Assembly (NCBI GenBank): GCA_030041215.1
Contig: JASHOH010000178.1
Location: forward strand, 1-54,710
Direction: 5' to 3'
DNA length: 54,710 nt
Source of the DNA: Candidatus Sulfotelmatobacter sp.
GTDB taxonomy: Bacteria; Acidobacteriota; Terriglobia; Terriglobales; Acidobacteriaceae
Part shown: in pieces, positions 43,642 to 51,408 of the stretch
Position numbering within the stretch: the first letter of the stretch is position 1
Layout: every line of letters begins with the position of its first letter
Notes under the pieces: generated by a model
What the model was told of the DNA's origin: nothing
The model's database searches: none
What the model saw: only the letters and a program-made list of their open reading frames with translations
Program-made: the position numbers and the translations under genes

Positions 43642-44594
43642 AATTTGCCTTCCTTGGGGAGGTCCTTATTCACTTCCTGACGCAACCGGTCTGCAAAAGA
43701 AGTCAGCAACCGCAACGCTTCCACCGGTTCAAGTTTTTGCTGGATGGGGGCCGGCGGAATGGCCGCTATCGAGCCCGCGCCCGCATCAGCCAGATCGAAC
43801 TCGCCTGCCACGCTGTCCACTACCGTCGGTGCAATCACTTTCTGCTGATCCACAAAGGCGCTCACCAGGCAGTGTTCACACAAGAGATTAATGATCCGGG
43901 GAATTCCACCCGAGTAACGATGAATGGCCGCTAAAGAGTCAGTGTTGAAGATCTCCTGGCCATTGGAGCCGGCAATACGCAGTCGCTGCACGATATATGC
44001 CTTCGTCTCCTCCGGCGTGAATGCATGAGTCCTGGAGCGCAGGGCGACCCTTTGGCGCAACTGCCGCAATTGCGGTTGCTTCAGTCTGTGCTCCAGTTCG
44101 GGCTGCCCCACCAGCACAATCTGGAGCAGCTTCTCCGTGAACGTCTCCAGATTGGTTAGCATGCGGATTTCTTCCAGCACCTCATCACTCAGGTTTTGCG
44201 CCTCATCGACGATGAGCACGGCGGTTTCGCCGGCGCGGTAGCGATCCAGCAGCCAGCTGTAAAGCTTGAGTAGAATCTGGCTTTTGGTTTTCGACTCGCA
44301 CGGGATCCCGAAATCCGCCATCATGTAGTCCAAAAATTGCGGCGTGTTCAGGCGAGAGTTAAAGACGAACGCCGTCGCCACCTGCTGGAATCGCAACCAT
44401 TCCAGAAGTTTGTTGACCAGCGTAGTTTTGCCAGTTCCTACTTCTCCAGTCAGCAGAACAAATCCTTTGCGACTCTGGATGCCATAGGTCAGACACGCCA
44501 GCGCCTCCTCCGTATGCCGCGTCAAGAACAGATAACGCGGATCGGGGTTCATATTGAACGGATTTGCCCGTAAGCCGAAAAACTCTTTGTACAT
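43638..44594 (-). CDS. ExeA-like AAA ATPase of exosortase/EPS systems
   Basis: 318 residues. The N-terminal block MYKEFFGLRANPFNMNPDP and Y-x-T(R)H-x-EALA (TRHTEEALACL) are the ExeA/general-secretion ATPase signature. Walker A is TGEVGTGKTTL (49-59), Walker B is VLIVDEAQNL, and the sensor region has VLVGQPEL. The exosortase-system members of this family are conserved next to the kinase and Wzz genes; their biochemical role is not settled, with a regulatory or assembly function assumed. No peptidoglycan-binding domain follows the ATPase domain; the C-terminal ~70 residues are low in complexity and then helical. It is coupled to the kinase gene by overlap. Confidence 0.9.
   Translation of the reverse strand: MYKEFFGLRANPFNMNPDPRYLFLTRHTEEALACLTYGIQSRKGFVLLTGEVGTGKTTLVNKLLEWLRFQQVATAFVFNSRLNTPQFLDYMMADFGIPCESKTKSQILLKLYSWLLDRYRAGETAVLIVDEAQNLSDEVLEEIRMLTNLETFTEKLLQIVLVGQPELEHRLKQPQLRQLRQRVALRSRTHAFTPEETKAYIVQRLRIAGSNGQEIFNTDSLAAIHRYSGGIPRIINLLCEHCLVSAFVDQQKVIAPTVVDSVAGEFDLADAGAGSIAAIPPAPIQQKLEPVEALRLLTSFADRLRQEVNKDLPKEGKL
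43648..43655 (-). promoter_or_regulatory. Shine-Dalgarno site for the kinase start
   Basis: AAGGAAGG on the minus strand, 6 bases before ATG 43641, inside the final codons of the ExeA-like ATPase gene. It is one of the stronger ribosome sites in the operon. Confidence 0.7.
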
Positions 44595-44605
44595 CGTCTT
44601 TTCGC

Positions 44606-46168
44606 CTAAACTTTCAAGGGTTCGCTTGGCTGCTTTTTGCGGTTCCAGAAAGCGCGACTACCATTTCCGTTGGCTGTCTCTCCCTCAATTACCCACGGCA
44701 CTGCCACCAGCATCGGTAACTCGAAGGCGGCTTCCGCATCGGCCTGCGTACGAATAGAGTTGTCCCGGAATTCCAGCCAGAGTGCCAGGCCAAATCCCAA
44801 AGCCAGTCCTGCCCCCAATCCGCCGAGGGCAAAATACAGGCGATTGGGGAAACTGGGTGAATCGGGCAGATCGGCCGGATTGAGAAGCACCAACTGCTCT
44901 CCTTCCTGCGACTGCTCGGCCTGCGATGCCATCTTCGACGCGCTCTGCTTGGCCAGGTCGTCCTGATACACTTTCTGCGCGTTGTCATAGTCGCGGGCTA
45001 GTTCCTTGTACTCCTCTTCAATTCTTGGACTGGCGGCTATGCGGCCCCGGTAGACGGCGATCTCTTGTTCCAGCTTTTTCTGATCGCGCGTCGCCTGCGC
45101 AATCAGGTCCTCATACTGGTGAATCTGGACGCGAATCTGGCGAATCTCCGCAGGTTCGTTCCCCGATTCTTTGTCTTTCGCTACGTCTGTCCCCTTGGCA
45201 CTTGTGTCGTTGACCTCAGCCAGTTTTTTTTCTACTTGTTCGATGTCAGCCTTGGTTTTGATCACGTCGGGATGATCATCGGTATAACGGGCTTGCAGAT
45301 CGACCAGTTGCGCCTGTAACTGCGAGAGCTGTTGCTGCAAGGTCTGAGGATTGGTTGCCGATTGAGACGCCTTCCAGGCCGAGATCTGCTGCGCGAGCAG
45401 CGATTCGGTGAAGGATTTGTCCTGGGTAGCCCGATTCAGATTCTGCGTGTTCGCGTCAAGCTGGGAATTCAATCCCATCAGAATCTTCATGTTGTTGTCT
45501 TCGTCGCCCGGGAGCTGTCCCATGTGCTGGTCTTTGAACGCCGCCAGCTTCTTCTCGAGATCATCCAGATTTTGCTTGGCATCCTCAACCTGCTTGGTGA
45601 GGAACAGAGTTGTGCCCTGGGTCGCGTCCTGCCTGGATTTCAAGTCTTCTTCCAGCAGCATAGAAGTTAAATCAGTACATATCTGCTGCGCCTCGCGAGC
45701 CGTAGAAGCTGCGTAGTTCACCGTAAAACCTGGGACGGCGCTGCCGGCTCCGGGTTTTTTCTTCCCTCCCGTACCTATCTGCGAAAGATCGGTCACGACA
45801 GGTTCAATCGTCATATTCTGGCGGATGCTATCCATGACGTCCTCGACGGCCTGTCCCGGCCTCGCCAGTCCCAGCCGCTCGATCATGGGACGCAGGCGGG
45901 TAGCGCTCAACACGCGCTGTTGGATTGTGGCTACGTGCTGCGTCAGATCCTGGGTGAAAACCGGCTGCACCACCACATCGGGGATCTTTGGCGCCTCCAC
46001 CAGCACAAGCGATTGCGACGTGTATTTCGCAGGGAAAGCATGGGAAACCATGTATCCTGGCAAGGGCGCCAGCAGCGCCGGAATCAAAATCAGCTTCAAG
46101 CGCCGGCGCAACATCGCCACATAATCGTCCATTGTCAGTTCGCGATTTTGAATCATCACATCCACCAT
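44606..46168 (-). CDS. Wzz-like chain-length determinant protein (exosortase type)
   Basis: 520 residues from ATG 46168; ATG 46156 is also possible, and the 35-codon upstream extension overlaps the barrel gene and is discarded. One transmembrane helix near residues 30-50 (LILIPALLAPLPGYMVS), a periplasmic Wzz region (KYTSQSLVLVE, SATRLRPMIERLGL), long coiled coils (about 190-430, rich in Gln/Asp/Lys heptads), and a second helix near 450-475 (LYFALGGLGAGLALGFGLAL) after a PADLPDSPSFPNR motif. This is the polysaccharide co-polymerase layout. It controls polymer length together with the CpsD-like kinase. Confidence 0.92.
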   Translation of the reverse strand: MVDVMIQNRELTMDDYVAMLRRRLKLILIPALLAPLPGYMVSHAFPAKYTSQSLVLVEAPKIPDVVVQPVFTQDLTQHVATIQQRVLSATRLRPMIERLGLARPGQAVEDVMDSIRQNMTIEPVVTDLSQIGTGGKKKPGAGSAVPGFTVNYAASTAREAQQICTDLTSMLLEEDLKSRQDATQGTTLFLTKQVEDAKQNLDDLEKKLAAFKDQHMGQLPGDEDNNMKILMGLNSQLDANTQNLNRATQDKSFTESLLAQQISAWKASQSATNPQTLQQQLSQLQAQLVDLQARYTDDHPDVIKTKADIEQVEKKLAEVNDTSAKGTDVAKDKESGNEPAEIRQIRVQIHQYEDLIAQATRDQKKLEQEIAVYRGRIAASPRIEEEYKELARDYDNAQKVYQDDLAKQSASKMASQAEQSQEGEQLVLLNPADLPDSPSFPNRLYFALGGLGAGLALGFGLALWLEFRDNSIRTQADAEAAFELPMLVAVPWVIEGETANGNGSRAFWNRKKQPSEPLKV

Positions 46169-46197
46169 TCCGCCGGCGTTCGCGCCGGCCTGCAAAA

Positions 46198-47667
46198 TTA
46201 GTCGAGCCTTATAGGCCGGGGAGTCCAATCCAACCCGATCGTACCTATCTGGCGCTGGGCATGATTGCTGCAACCTGTCGTTGCCGTCTCTGACAGCGGA
46301 CAGGCGTTATTAAAGCGCAACTCGTTAAATTGATAACTCGCATAGGCCCGCAAGCTGCGTCCGAATTGGCGGTGCACGCCCACTCCGCCGTAGTAATTGT
46401 CGTAGGCAGTTGCATTCACGGTCGAACCCGCAGCCTGTAGACGGCTGTTTTTGGCATACCCACCATCCAAGAACATGTCCCAAACACGATTGATTGGTCT
46501 TGTGAACTGCAAACGCGCGATGTTACTTTGCGCGCCTGCGAAAACCCCGGAACCGTTCGTTTGGTATCGTAGAAATGAAAAACTCAGCTCGGCCTTCGAC
46601 AAGCGATACTCGAGCAACACTCGCCCGGCAACACCAATTCGATTTACTCCCAGCGGCAGCTCCAGGCCAAGAAAGTTTACGGGCTCGCTGAAATGGGTAA
46701 ACTGCGGGCCGGCCGAGATTAGGAAATTCATCCTCCCTGAAATCCGGTGTCCGTACATAGCCTGAATGATGTTGGAGTGAAAATCTGTGCCTGTCACTGC
46801 AAAGTCAAATGCCTGATATCCGTAACTGAGAGCAGCTTGATCCTTCGGATTCAGAATCCGGTCGTAAGCCGCTTGGGCGCTGAATTGACGGCTGCCGATA
46901 AATGAAATATTCTCTCCGGTCTCAGAAACACTACTGCCCATAAAATGCACCAGGTCATAACCAGCTGCCACTGTTATTGCCGATTTTGGAGTGAGATTTT
47001 CGACGACGTCTGCCAGTCCCAGATTGTTCAAGCGCGGTGTCGTGCCCAGCGCAAAAGTACTCGCCCCAAAGAATGTGCTGTTCTCACCGAATCCCCCGGC
47101 GCCCAGCAAGCCTGCTCCCAAGCTTCCTAATGCGCCAGCTCCACCGTAAGCGCCTGCGCCAAAACTGCCTTCCGGCTGATAGCTGAATGCATCGCGGATT
47201 CCCAATTGTCCGCGCTTCCAGATGATCCGGCTATCGAAGTCAAGCTGCTGTAATTGGGCGACCCCGACTTGGCTGCGCGAGTAGTCTGCGACGCCTCCGA
47301 TGTAATCCAGGGCAAGCCCGTAGTTCTTCCACAGCCTTTGCAGGGCGAGACTGCCCAAGCCGCGCGTAATGGAACCTACCGATGAGCCGCCCAAACGGTT
47401 CACTTGGTTGGAATCAGCCGATTCGCTGAAATGCAGCCCTGGCACAAGGAAGCTCTCAGGAGCAGCGTGAGGTTCAAGTCCGGGTTGGTCGACCGCAGAG
47501 ATAGGCGGGTTCTCGTTCACTGTGGGCGCGGGATTCTCTTGCCCAAAAACAGCCACAGGGGCCGCAGCAGCCGGCTGGCTCTGATCGCTCTGCGCGCCAG
47601 CCATCCCAGCCAGGCAGACGACCAAAACCAGCATCGGGCTTATTCGCTCTGGATTCGTTCTTATCAT
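46198..47667 (-). CDS. Outer-membrane beta-barrel protein of the exosortase/EPS operon
   Basis: 489 residues. The signal peptide is residues 1-25 (ending MAGA-QS). A disordered Pro-rich linker is followed by about 16-18 amphipathic strands ending in IGLDWTPRPIRLD, consistent with an outer-membrane barrel. A Gly/Ala-rich stretch at 168-194 looks like a loop insertion. Similar barrels stand next to Wza and Wzz genes in exosortase clusters and may be an alternative export pore or a polymer-binding barrel; the true function is unknown. It lies 9 bp downstream of the Wza-like gene and 29 bp upstream of the Wzz-like gene. Confidence 0.75.
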   Translation of the reverse strand: MIRTNPERISPMLVLVVCLAGMAGAQSDQSQPAAAAPVAVFGQENPAPTVNENPPISAVDQPGLEPHAAPESFLVPGLHFSESADSNQVNRLGGSSVGSITRGLGSLALQRLWKNYGLALDYIGGVADYSRSQVGVAQLQQLDFDSRIIWKRGQLGIRDAFSYQPEGSFGAGAYGGAGALGSLGAGLLGAGGFGENSTFFGASTFALGTTPRLNNLGLADVVENLTPKSAITVAAGYDLVHFMGSSVSETGENISFIGSRQFSAQAAYDRILNPKDQAALSYGYQAFDFAVTGTDFHSNIIQAMYGHRISGRMNFLISAGPQFTHFSEPVNFLGLELPLGVNRIGVAGRVLLEYRLSKAELSFSFLRYQTNGSGVFAGAQSNIARLQFTRPINRVWDMFLDGGYAKNSRLQAAGSTVNATAYDNYYGGVGVHRQFGRSLRAYASYQFNELRFNNACPLSETATTGCSNHAQRQIGTIGLDWTPRPIRLD

Positions 47668-47676
47668 TCCCGTTCT

Positions 47677-48300
47677 CTACGGTACAACTATCGTGTCTCC
47701 AGGTTTGAGCAGGTAATTCTGCGCTGGGTCTCCTCCCTTGATTGCTTCCTTGTAGTTAAAGCGCGCTTTGACCTGCTGCCCATCCTGCATACGAAGCAGG
47801 TAAATTCCCTTGAGATTGGCAAACTGCGTAAATCCCGCAGTGGAGAGGGCCTGTAAAATCGTCATTTGGGGAAGTAGGGTCATCGGCCCCGTATGCAGAA
47901 CCTCTCCCAGAACATAAATTCGCTGGCTGTTCATCGCCGTCACAACCACGGTAACGCGCGGATCTGCAATATATTTCTTCAGTTTATCTTTGATCGAAGT
48001 GCTCAGTTGCATGGGCGTTAAACCCGCAGCCTGTACGTCGTCGAGCAGCGGTATCGAAATCTTGCCGTCAGGCCGAACCGGAAGTGTGACATTCATATCC
48101 GGCTCTTTCCACACCGAGATGCGCAGCGTATCGTCCGCTCCAATTACGTAGTCGGAGGGAACCACCGGCTTAAGCGGGACCTCTGCGGGCTTGTCCGGCT
48201 TGGAGGTGTCTTCGTAGCTGCCCGCGTCATCCTGTGCCCATGCTCCCGCAGCCATCAATGTCAGCAGCAGCAGGCACAACAGCTTAATTCCTTGTCTCAT
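47677..48300 (-). CDS. Wza-like polysaccharide export protein (PES/SLBB)
   Basis: 207 residues. The signal peptide ends AWA-QD (about 1-22) and there is no Cys after it, so unlike classical Wza it is not predicted to be a lipoprotein. The PES domain has DYVIGADDTLRISVW (50-64) and RPDGKISIPLLDDVQAAG (76-93); an SLBB fold follows (IYVLGEVLHTGPM, LPQMTILQALSTAGF), and it ends LLKPGDTIVVP. It is the short form without the C-terminal amphipathic helix that builds the Wza outer-membrane pore, so the neighbouring barrel may supply the pore (inference). It is the second gene of the operon, 16 bp after the regulator. Confidence 0.92.
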   Translation of the reverse strand: MRQGIKLLCLLLLTLMAAGAWAQDDAGSYEDTSKPDKPAEVPLKPVVPSDYVIGADDTLRISVWKEPDMNVTLPVRPDGKISIPLLDDVQAAGLTPMQLSTSIKDKLKKYIADPRVTVVVTAMNSQRIYVLGEVLHTGPMTLLPQMTILQALSTAGFTQFANLKGIYLLRMQDGQQVKARFNYKEAIKGGDPAQNYLLKPGDTIVVP

Positions 48301-48316
48301 GCACTCTCCTTACTTC

Positions 48317-49279
48317 TTACGACGCTCCGAACTCCGAGCATCCCATCTGTTTCAGCTTGTACAGCAGCGCTTTGTAACTGATCTGAAGGTCTTGCGCCGC
48401 ACGGCGGCGGTTCCATCGCGTGCGGGTCAATGCTCGCAGGATGATTTCCCTTTCCGCTTCGCGGGATGCCGCCCGCGCTGCCTCTTTTAACGAAATCCGG
48501 CCACCATTCCCATCCGCATTCGGCTGCAACAACATCGACCGAAGACCGCGCATCGCGACACCCTCGTCACCCAATGCCATGATCGCTTTGGCAGCATTCT
48601 CCAGTTCCGCAACGTTGCCCGGCCAGCTGTATTCGTGAAACAGCCGGTACGTCTCTTCACTCAGCCTGGGAACCTGACGCTTGAAATCTCGCGCATATTT
48701 CCGTAAGAAATGTTCGGTGAGTGGAATGATGTCATCGCGGCGCTGGCGGAGCGGCGGCAAGCGCAGACATACGCCGCTGGTGCGATAATACAGATCCTCA
48801 CGCAACTTCCCTGCCCTTACCTCCATTTCCAAATCTCGGGCACTACCACAAATGACGCGGACCCCGCCCCTCCTCCCGCGCTCGATCGAGTTCTCGTCGC
48901 TCAAGATCTGGAGCAATAACGACTGGACCTCGGCGCTCAACTCCCCCACTTCCTCCAGATAAACCGTTCCCCCTCCAGAGACATGCGTCCGTAATTCGAC
49001 AAACTGCCCGGACCCGAGACTTACACATCGCAGCATGCAGAACGGCTCGTTTGCCCGAGGCGACAAATCGTGAATCCTGCGCGCTAATGCCTTCTTGCCG
49101 GTCCCGCGTTCTGCAAGCAGCAGCACGGGCACTTCACTCTGCGCCACTTCGCGCATCACCGCTTCCACGCTTCGCATGGCGGGGCTTGCGCCTTCCACAA
49201 ACTCCATACCAGCAAGCTCACGCAATTCACTGCTTTGCGGGTCTCTGCCATCTACGTCGTGGCGGCATTCCAATCCCAT
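48317..49279 (-). CDS. NtrC-type AAA+ transcriptional regulator without REC domain or GAFTGA loop
   Basis: 320 residues. The N-terminus lacks a response-regulator receiver domain. The AAA+ domain has Walker A AERGTGKKAL (56-65), a Walker-B-like VYLEEVGEL (106-114; Glu where DE is usual), REDLYYR (160-166) and WPGNVAELENA (219-229). Between CVSLGSG (85-91) and GGGTVYL (102-108) about 25 residues are missing, including the whole GAFTGA loop that contacts sigma-54. A Fis-type helix-turn-helix ends the protein (about 287-313; RRRAAQDLQISYKALLYKL). It therefore probably cannot activate sigma-54 promoters in the normal way. As first gene of the EPS operon it is a natural local regulator. Start ATG 49279 has AAAGG in a hairpin (see 49287-49302). 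Confidence 0.85.
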   Translation of the reverse strand: MGLECRHDVDGRDPQSSELRELAGMEFVEGASPAMRSVEAVMREVAQSEVPVLLLAERGTGKKALARRIHDLSPRANEPFCMLRCVSLGSGQFVELRTHVSGGGTVYLEEVGELSAEVQSLLLQILSDENSIERGRRGGVRVICGSARDLEMEVRAGKLREDLYYRTSGVCLRLPPLRQRRDDIIPLTEHFLRKYARDFKRQVPRLSEETYRLFHEYSWPGNVAELENAAKAIMALGDEGVAMRGLRSMLLQPNADGNGGRISLKEAARAASREAEREIILRALTRTRWNRRRAAQDLQISYKALLYKLKQMGCSEFGAS

Positions 49280-49286
49280 TGATTGC

Positions 49287-49302
49287 CTTTACCAGAGTAA
49301 AG
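49287..49302 (-). promoter_or_regulatory. Small hairpin overlapping the ribosome site of the regulator gene
   Basis: On the minus strand CTTTAC - TCTG - GTAAAG forms a perfect 6-bp stem with a 4-base loop, 7 bases before ATG 49279. The Shine-Dalgarno AAAGG lies in its 3-prime arm. The stem could lower translation of the regulator, or the palindrome could be a DNA operator site for it. Confidence 0.4.
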
Positions 49303-49722
49303 TCACGATCACGGAGCCTTTCCCGTAGAGAGAAATCAGGGCCGAAAAAGCATCCGGTATTACCACAATCGGCGGCTTGTTACTTGCGAGCGAATGATCT
49401 GCTCAGGAGACAAAACGATGATCGACGTACAAACGAGCACGATGTATACCATTCCCTCCCCCAGCCTCTAAGACCACACCGATCTTTAGAGCCTTATTTT
49501 CAGAGACATATGGGTTAAGAACGTGGTGGGGAGGGTCTGAGAACTGCCATCAGCCTACACCATTTCGGACAAAAGAGAAAGGGTTTGCCCAATTCTGTGG
49601 AACAAATTTTCTCTCAGTCAAGTTGGCCCGATACCCGCCATCTTCGCCGGCGCACCTCAACCTCCTCTAGCCCGAAAGAGCCATACTGACACCTCGCTTT
49701 CGCATCGCGCTTCGCATATGCT
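49303..49722. other. Divergent intergenic control region, 420 bp
   Basis: It separates the minus-strand EPS operon from the exosortase operon and must hold both promoters. I searched for a sigma-54 type -24/-12 element (TGGC-N8-TTGC) and for strong sigma-70 hexamers on both strands and found no convincing one. There is no credible gene in it; the longest frames are shadows of no known family. No PEP-CTERM-type target box could be defined by eye. Confidence 0.5.
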
Positions 49723-49726
49723 GGAG
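49723..49726 (+). promoter_or_regulatory. Shine-Dalgarno site for the exosortase GTG start
   Basis: GGAG with a 4-base spacer to GTG 49731; there is no better start in the N-terminal leader before the first membrane helix. Confidence 0.55.
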
Positions 49727-49730
49727 AATA

Positions 49731-50639
49731 GTGCGCTCAAAACAGTTCGTGAACCCTATTCTGCAAGCAGAGCCGCAAGTTGCCCCCACGCCGGCATCCC
49801 GGCAGCCGCTCGTTCTGTGGCAATTCGTAGTTCTGTCGGCGCTGCTGTTGTGGGTCTATTACGGGACGTTAACCCGGCTCTTTCACCAATGGTGGGATGA
49901 TCCTAATTTTTCCCACGGTTTCTTCGTGCCGTTATTCGCTGCCTTTATCATCTGGCAGGAAAGCCCACGGCTAGCGGCGCTCACGCCCCAACCTTCCTGG
50001 TGGGGGCTGCTGTTCCTTGGCGGCGGCTTGTGTGTGCTGATTGTCGGCCAGCTTGGCGCCGAGCTTTTTCTCTCCCGCTTTTCCTTACTGATAGTGCTGG
50101 CCGGCTTGATCGTGCTGTTCTTGGGCTGGAATTTCTTTCGTGCCGTGCTTTTCCCCTGGGCCTTCCTTCTGTTGATGATTCCCATTCCTGCCATCATCTT
50201 CAACCAGCTCACTTTTCCTTTGCAGTTGTTGGCTTCGAAAGTTGCCAGCACAATTCTGCCCTGGATGGGCGTTCCCGTTTTGCGGGAGGGCAATGTCATT
50301 ATCTTGCCCGCCATGGCTTTGGAAGTGGCTGAGGCTTGCAGCGGTATCCGGTCGCTGATCTCGCTGGTCACTCTCGCCATAATTTACGGCTATCTGATGG
50401 AGCGAGGCATTGCCATTCGTGTCGTTCTGGCCGTTGCCTCGGTTCCCATCGCGGTGGCTGCCAACAGCTTGCGCATTGTCGGGACCGGCCTGCTGGTCCA
50501 ATATTGGGACCCGCAGCGCGCAGAAGGCTTCTTCCACAAGTTCTCCGGCTGGCTGATCTTTGTCGTTTCGCTTGTCATGCTTTATCTTCTGCATCGAATC
50601 ATTCGCCTCCTCCGGCCTGACGTGAGGAGCACATCTTGA
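49731..50639 (+). CDS. Exosortase (EpsH/XrtA-type transpeptidase)
   Basis: 302 residues from GTG 49731. Eight or so transmembrane helices follow a polar leader of 27 residues. The catalytic triad of exosortases is present: Cys203 in EACSGIRSLI, Arg248 in ANSLRIVG and His269 in FFHKFSGWLIF. Early markers WWDDPNFSHGFFVP (55-68) are also typical. Exosortases cleave the PEP-CTERM sorting signal of secreted proteins at the inner membrane and link them to an envelope component, in systems always tied to EPS loci. It is coupled to epsI by an overlapping stop. No PEP-CTERM substrate was found in the window, so the substrates must be elsewhere in the genome. Confidence 0.95.
   Translation: MRSKQFVNPILQAEPQVAPTPASRQPLVLWQFVVLSALLLWVYYGTLTRLFHQWWDDPNFSHGFFVPLFAAFIIWQESPRLAALTPQPSWWGLLFLGGGLCVLIVGQLGAELFLSRFSLLIVLAGLIVLFLGWNFFRAVLFPWAFLLLMIPIPAIIFNQLTFPLQLLASKVASTILPWMGVPVLREGNVIILPAMALEVAEACSGIRSLISLVTLAIIYGYLMERGIAIRVVLAVASVPIAVAANSLRIVGTGLLVQYWDPQRAEGFFHKFSGWLIFVVSLVMLYLLHRIIRLLRPDVRSTS
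50624..50629 (+). promoter_or_regulatory. Shine-Dalgarno site for the epsI TTG start
   Basis: GAGGAG with a 6-base spacer to TTG 50636, inside the end of the exosortase gene. It fixes a TTG start, since no ATG occurs near the EpsI N-terminus. Confidence 0.75.
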
Positions 50640-51289
50640 AAAGCTCTGCCCTGTTGCGTTTTATCGTTGCGGCTCTGCTGATTGCTCTCACGGCAATTCT
50701 GCTCCAGGCGCGCAGCCGTATCGAGGTCGTACCGCAGCACCTGCCACTGTCGTCCTTCCCCGCCCAACTTCTCAATTGGGACAGCACCGAAATCACCCTT
50801 GATCCCGACACTCTTGCCGTCCTCGGCCAGGGTGATTTTTTAGAGCGTGTCTATCAGGACCCCAATGGCGAATTGCCCTATGTCGACCTGTTTCTCGCAT
50901 ATTTTCCCAGCCAGCGGACGGGAGAAACTCCTCACTCGCCGCAGCACTGCTTGCCTGGCGCCGGGTGGACCCCCGATGAAAATGTGCGCGTAACTCTCTC
51001 ACTGCCCGGTCATGCACCTTTTCCAGCCAATCGCTACGTCATCTCCAAAGACAATACTCGTCGACTGGTTTTGTACTGGTTTTGGGCGCACGACCGTGGG
51101 GTGGCCAGCGAGTACTGGGCCAAATACTATCTGGTGAAAGACGCCATGACCATGAACCGCAGCGACGGCGCGCTGGTCCGCTTTGTGACCCCAATGTACC
51201 CCGGAGAAACTCCCGATGCTGCGCAGCAGCGTCTCCTGCCTTTCACCTCAACCGTTGTCCCCTTGCTGAACAACTACATTCCCCGCTGA
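50636..51289 (+). CDS. epsI: EpsI-family protein associated with exosortase
   Basis: 217 residues from TTG 50636. One N-terminal hydrophobic helix (about 6-24) anchors it, with the rest outside. The family mark HSPQHCLPGAGW is near residue 101, followed by NRYVISKDNTRRLVLYWF. EpsI domains occur either fused to exosortases or as a separate gene directly downstream, as here. The exact role (partner in substrate handling or EPS linkage) is not known. Its start overlaps the exosortase stop by four bases. After it the plus-strand unit appears to end, since a repeat and a 119-bp gap precede the permease. Confidence 0.9.
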   Translation: MKSSALLRFIVAALLIALTAILLQARSRIEVVPQHLPLSSFPAQLLNWDSTEITLDPDTLAVLGQGDFLERVYQDPNGELPYVDLFLAYFPSQRTGETPHSPQHCLPGAGWTPDENVRVTLSLPGHAPFPANRYVISKDNTRRLVLYWFWAHDRGVASEYWAKYYLVKDAMTMNRSDGALVRFVTPMYPGETPDAAQQRLLPFTSTVVPLLNNYIPR

Positions 51290-51320
51290 ACAGAATGAGG
51301 GTCGGTCTCGAATCTTTGAA

Positions 51321-51360
51321 TTTCCTCTGTATCCCCCTGTGTTCCTCTGTGCCCTCTGTG
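51321..51360. repeat. Short imperfect tandem repeat, 10-bp period, four units
   Basis: Four units of the form TTTCCTCTGT / ATCCCCCTGT / GTTCCTCTGT / GCCCTCTGTG follow each other. It lies in the gap between epsI and the permease. It looks like a low-complexity intergenic repeat; similar wording is common between genes of acidobacteria as far as I recall, but this could not be tested. Confidence 0.6.
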
Positions 51361-51408
51361 TTTGAATGCTTGTTTCGAAGAGATCATCTCGGAACCTAAT
51401 AAACGCAC

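Noticed and set aside
49303-49722. Possible sigma-54 promoter TTGGCCCGATACCCGCC near 49620-49640
   Set aside because: The -12 half lacks the needed GC-W pattern at the right spacing, and the local regulator lacks the sigma-54 loop.
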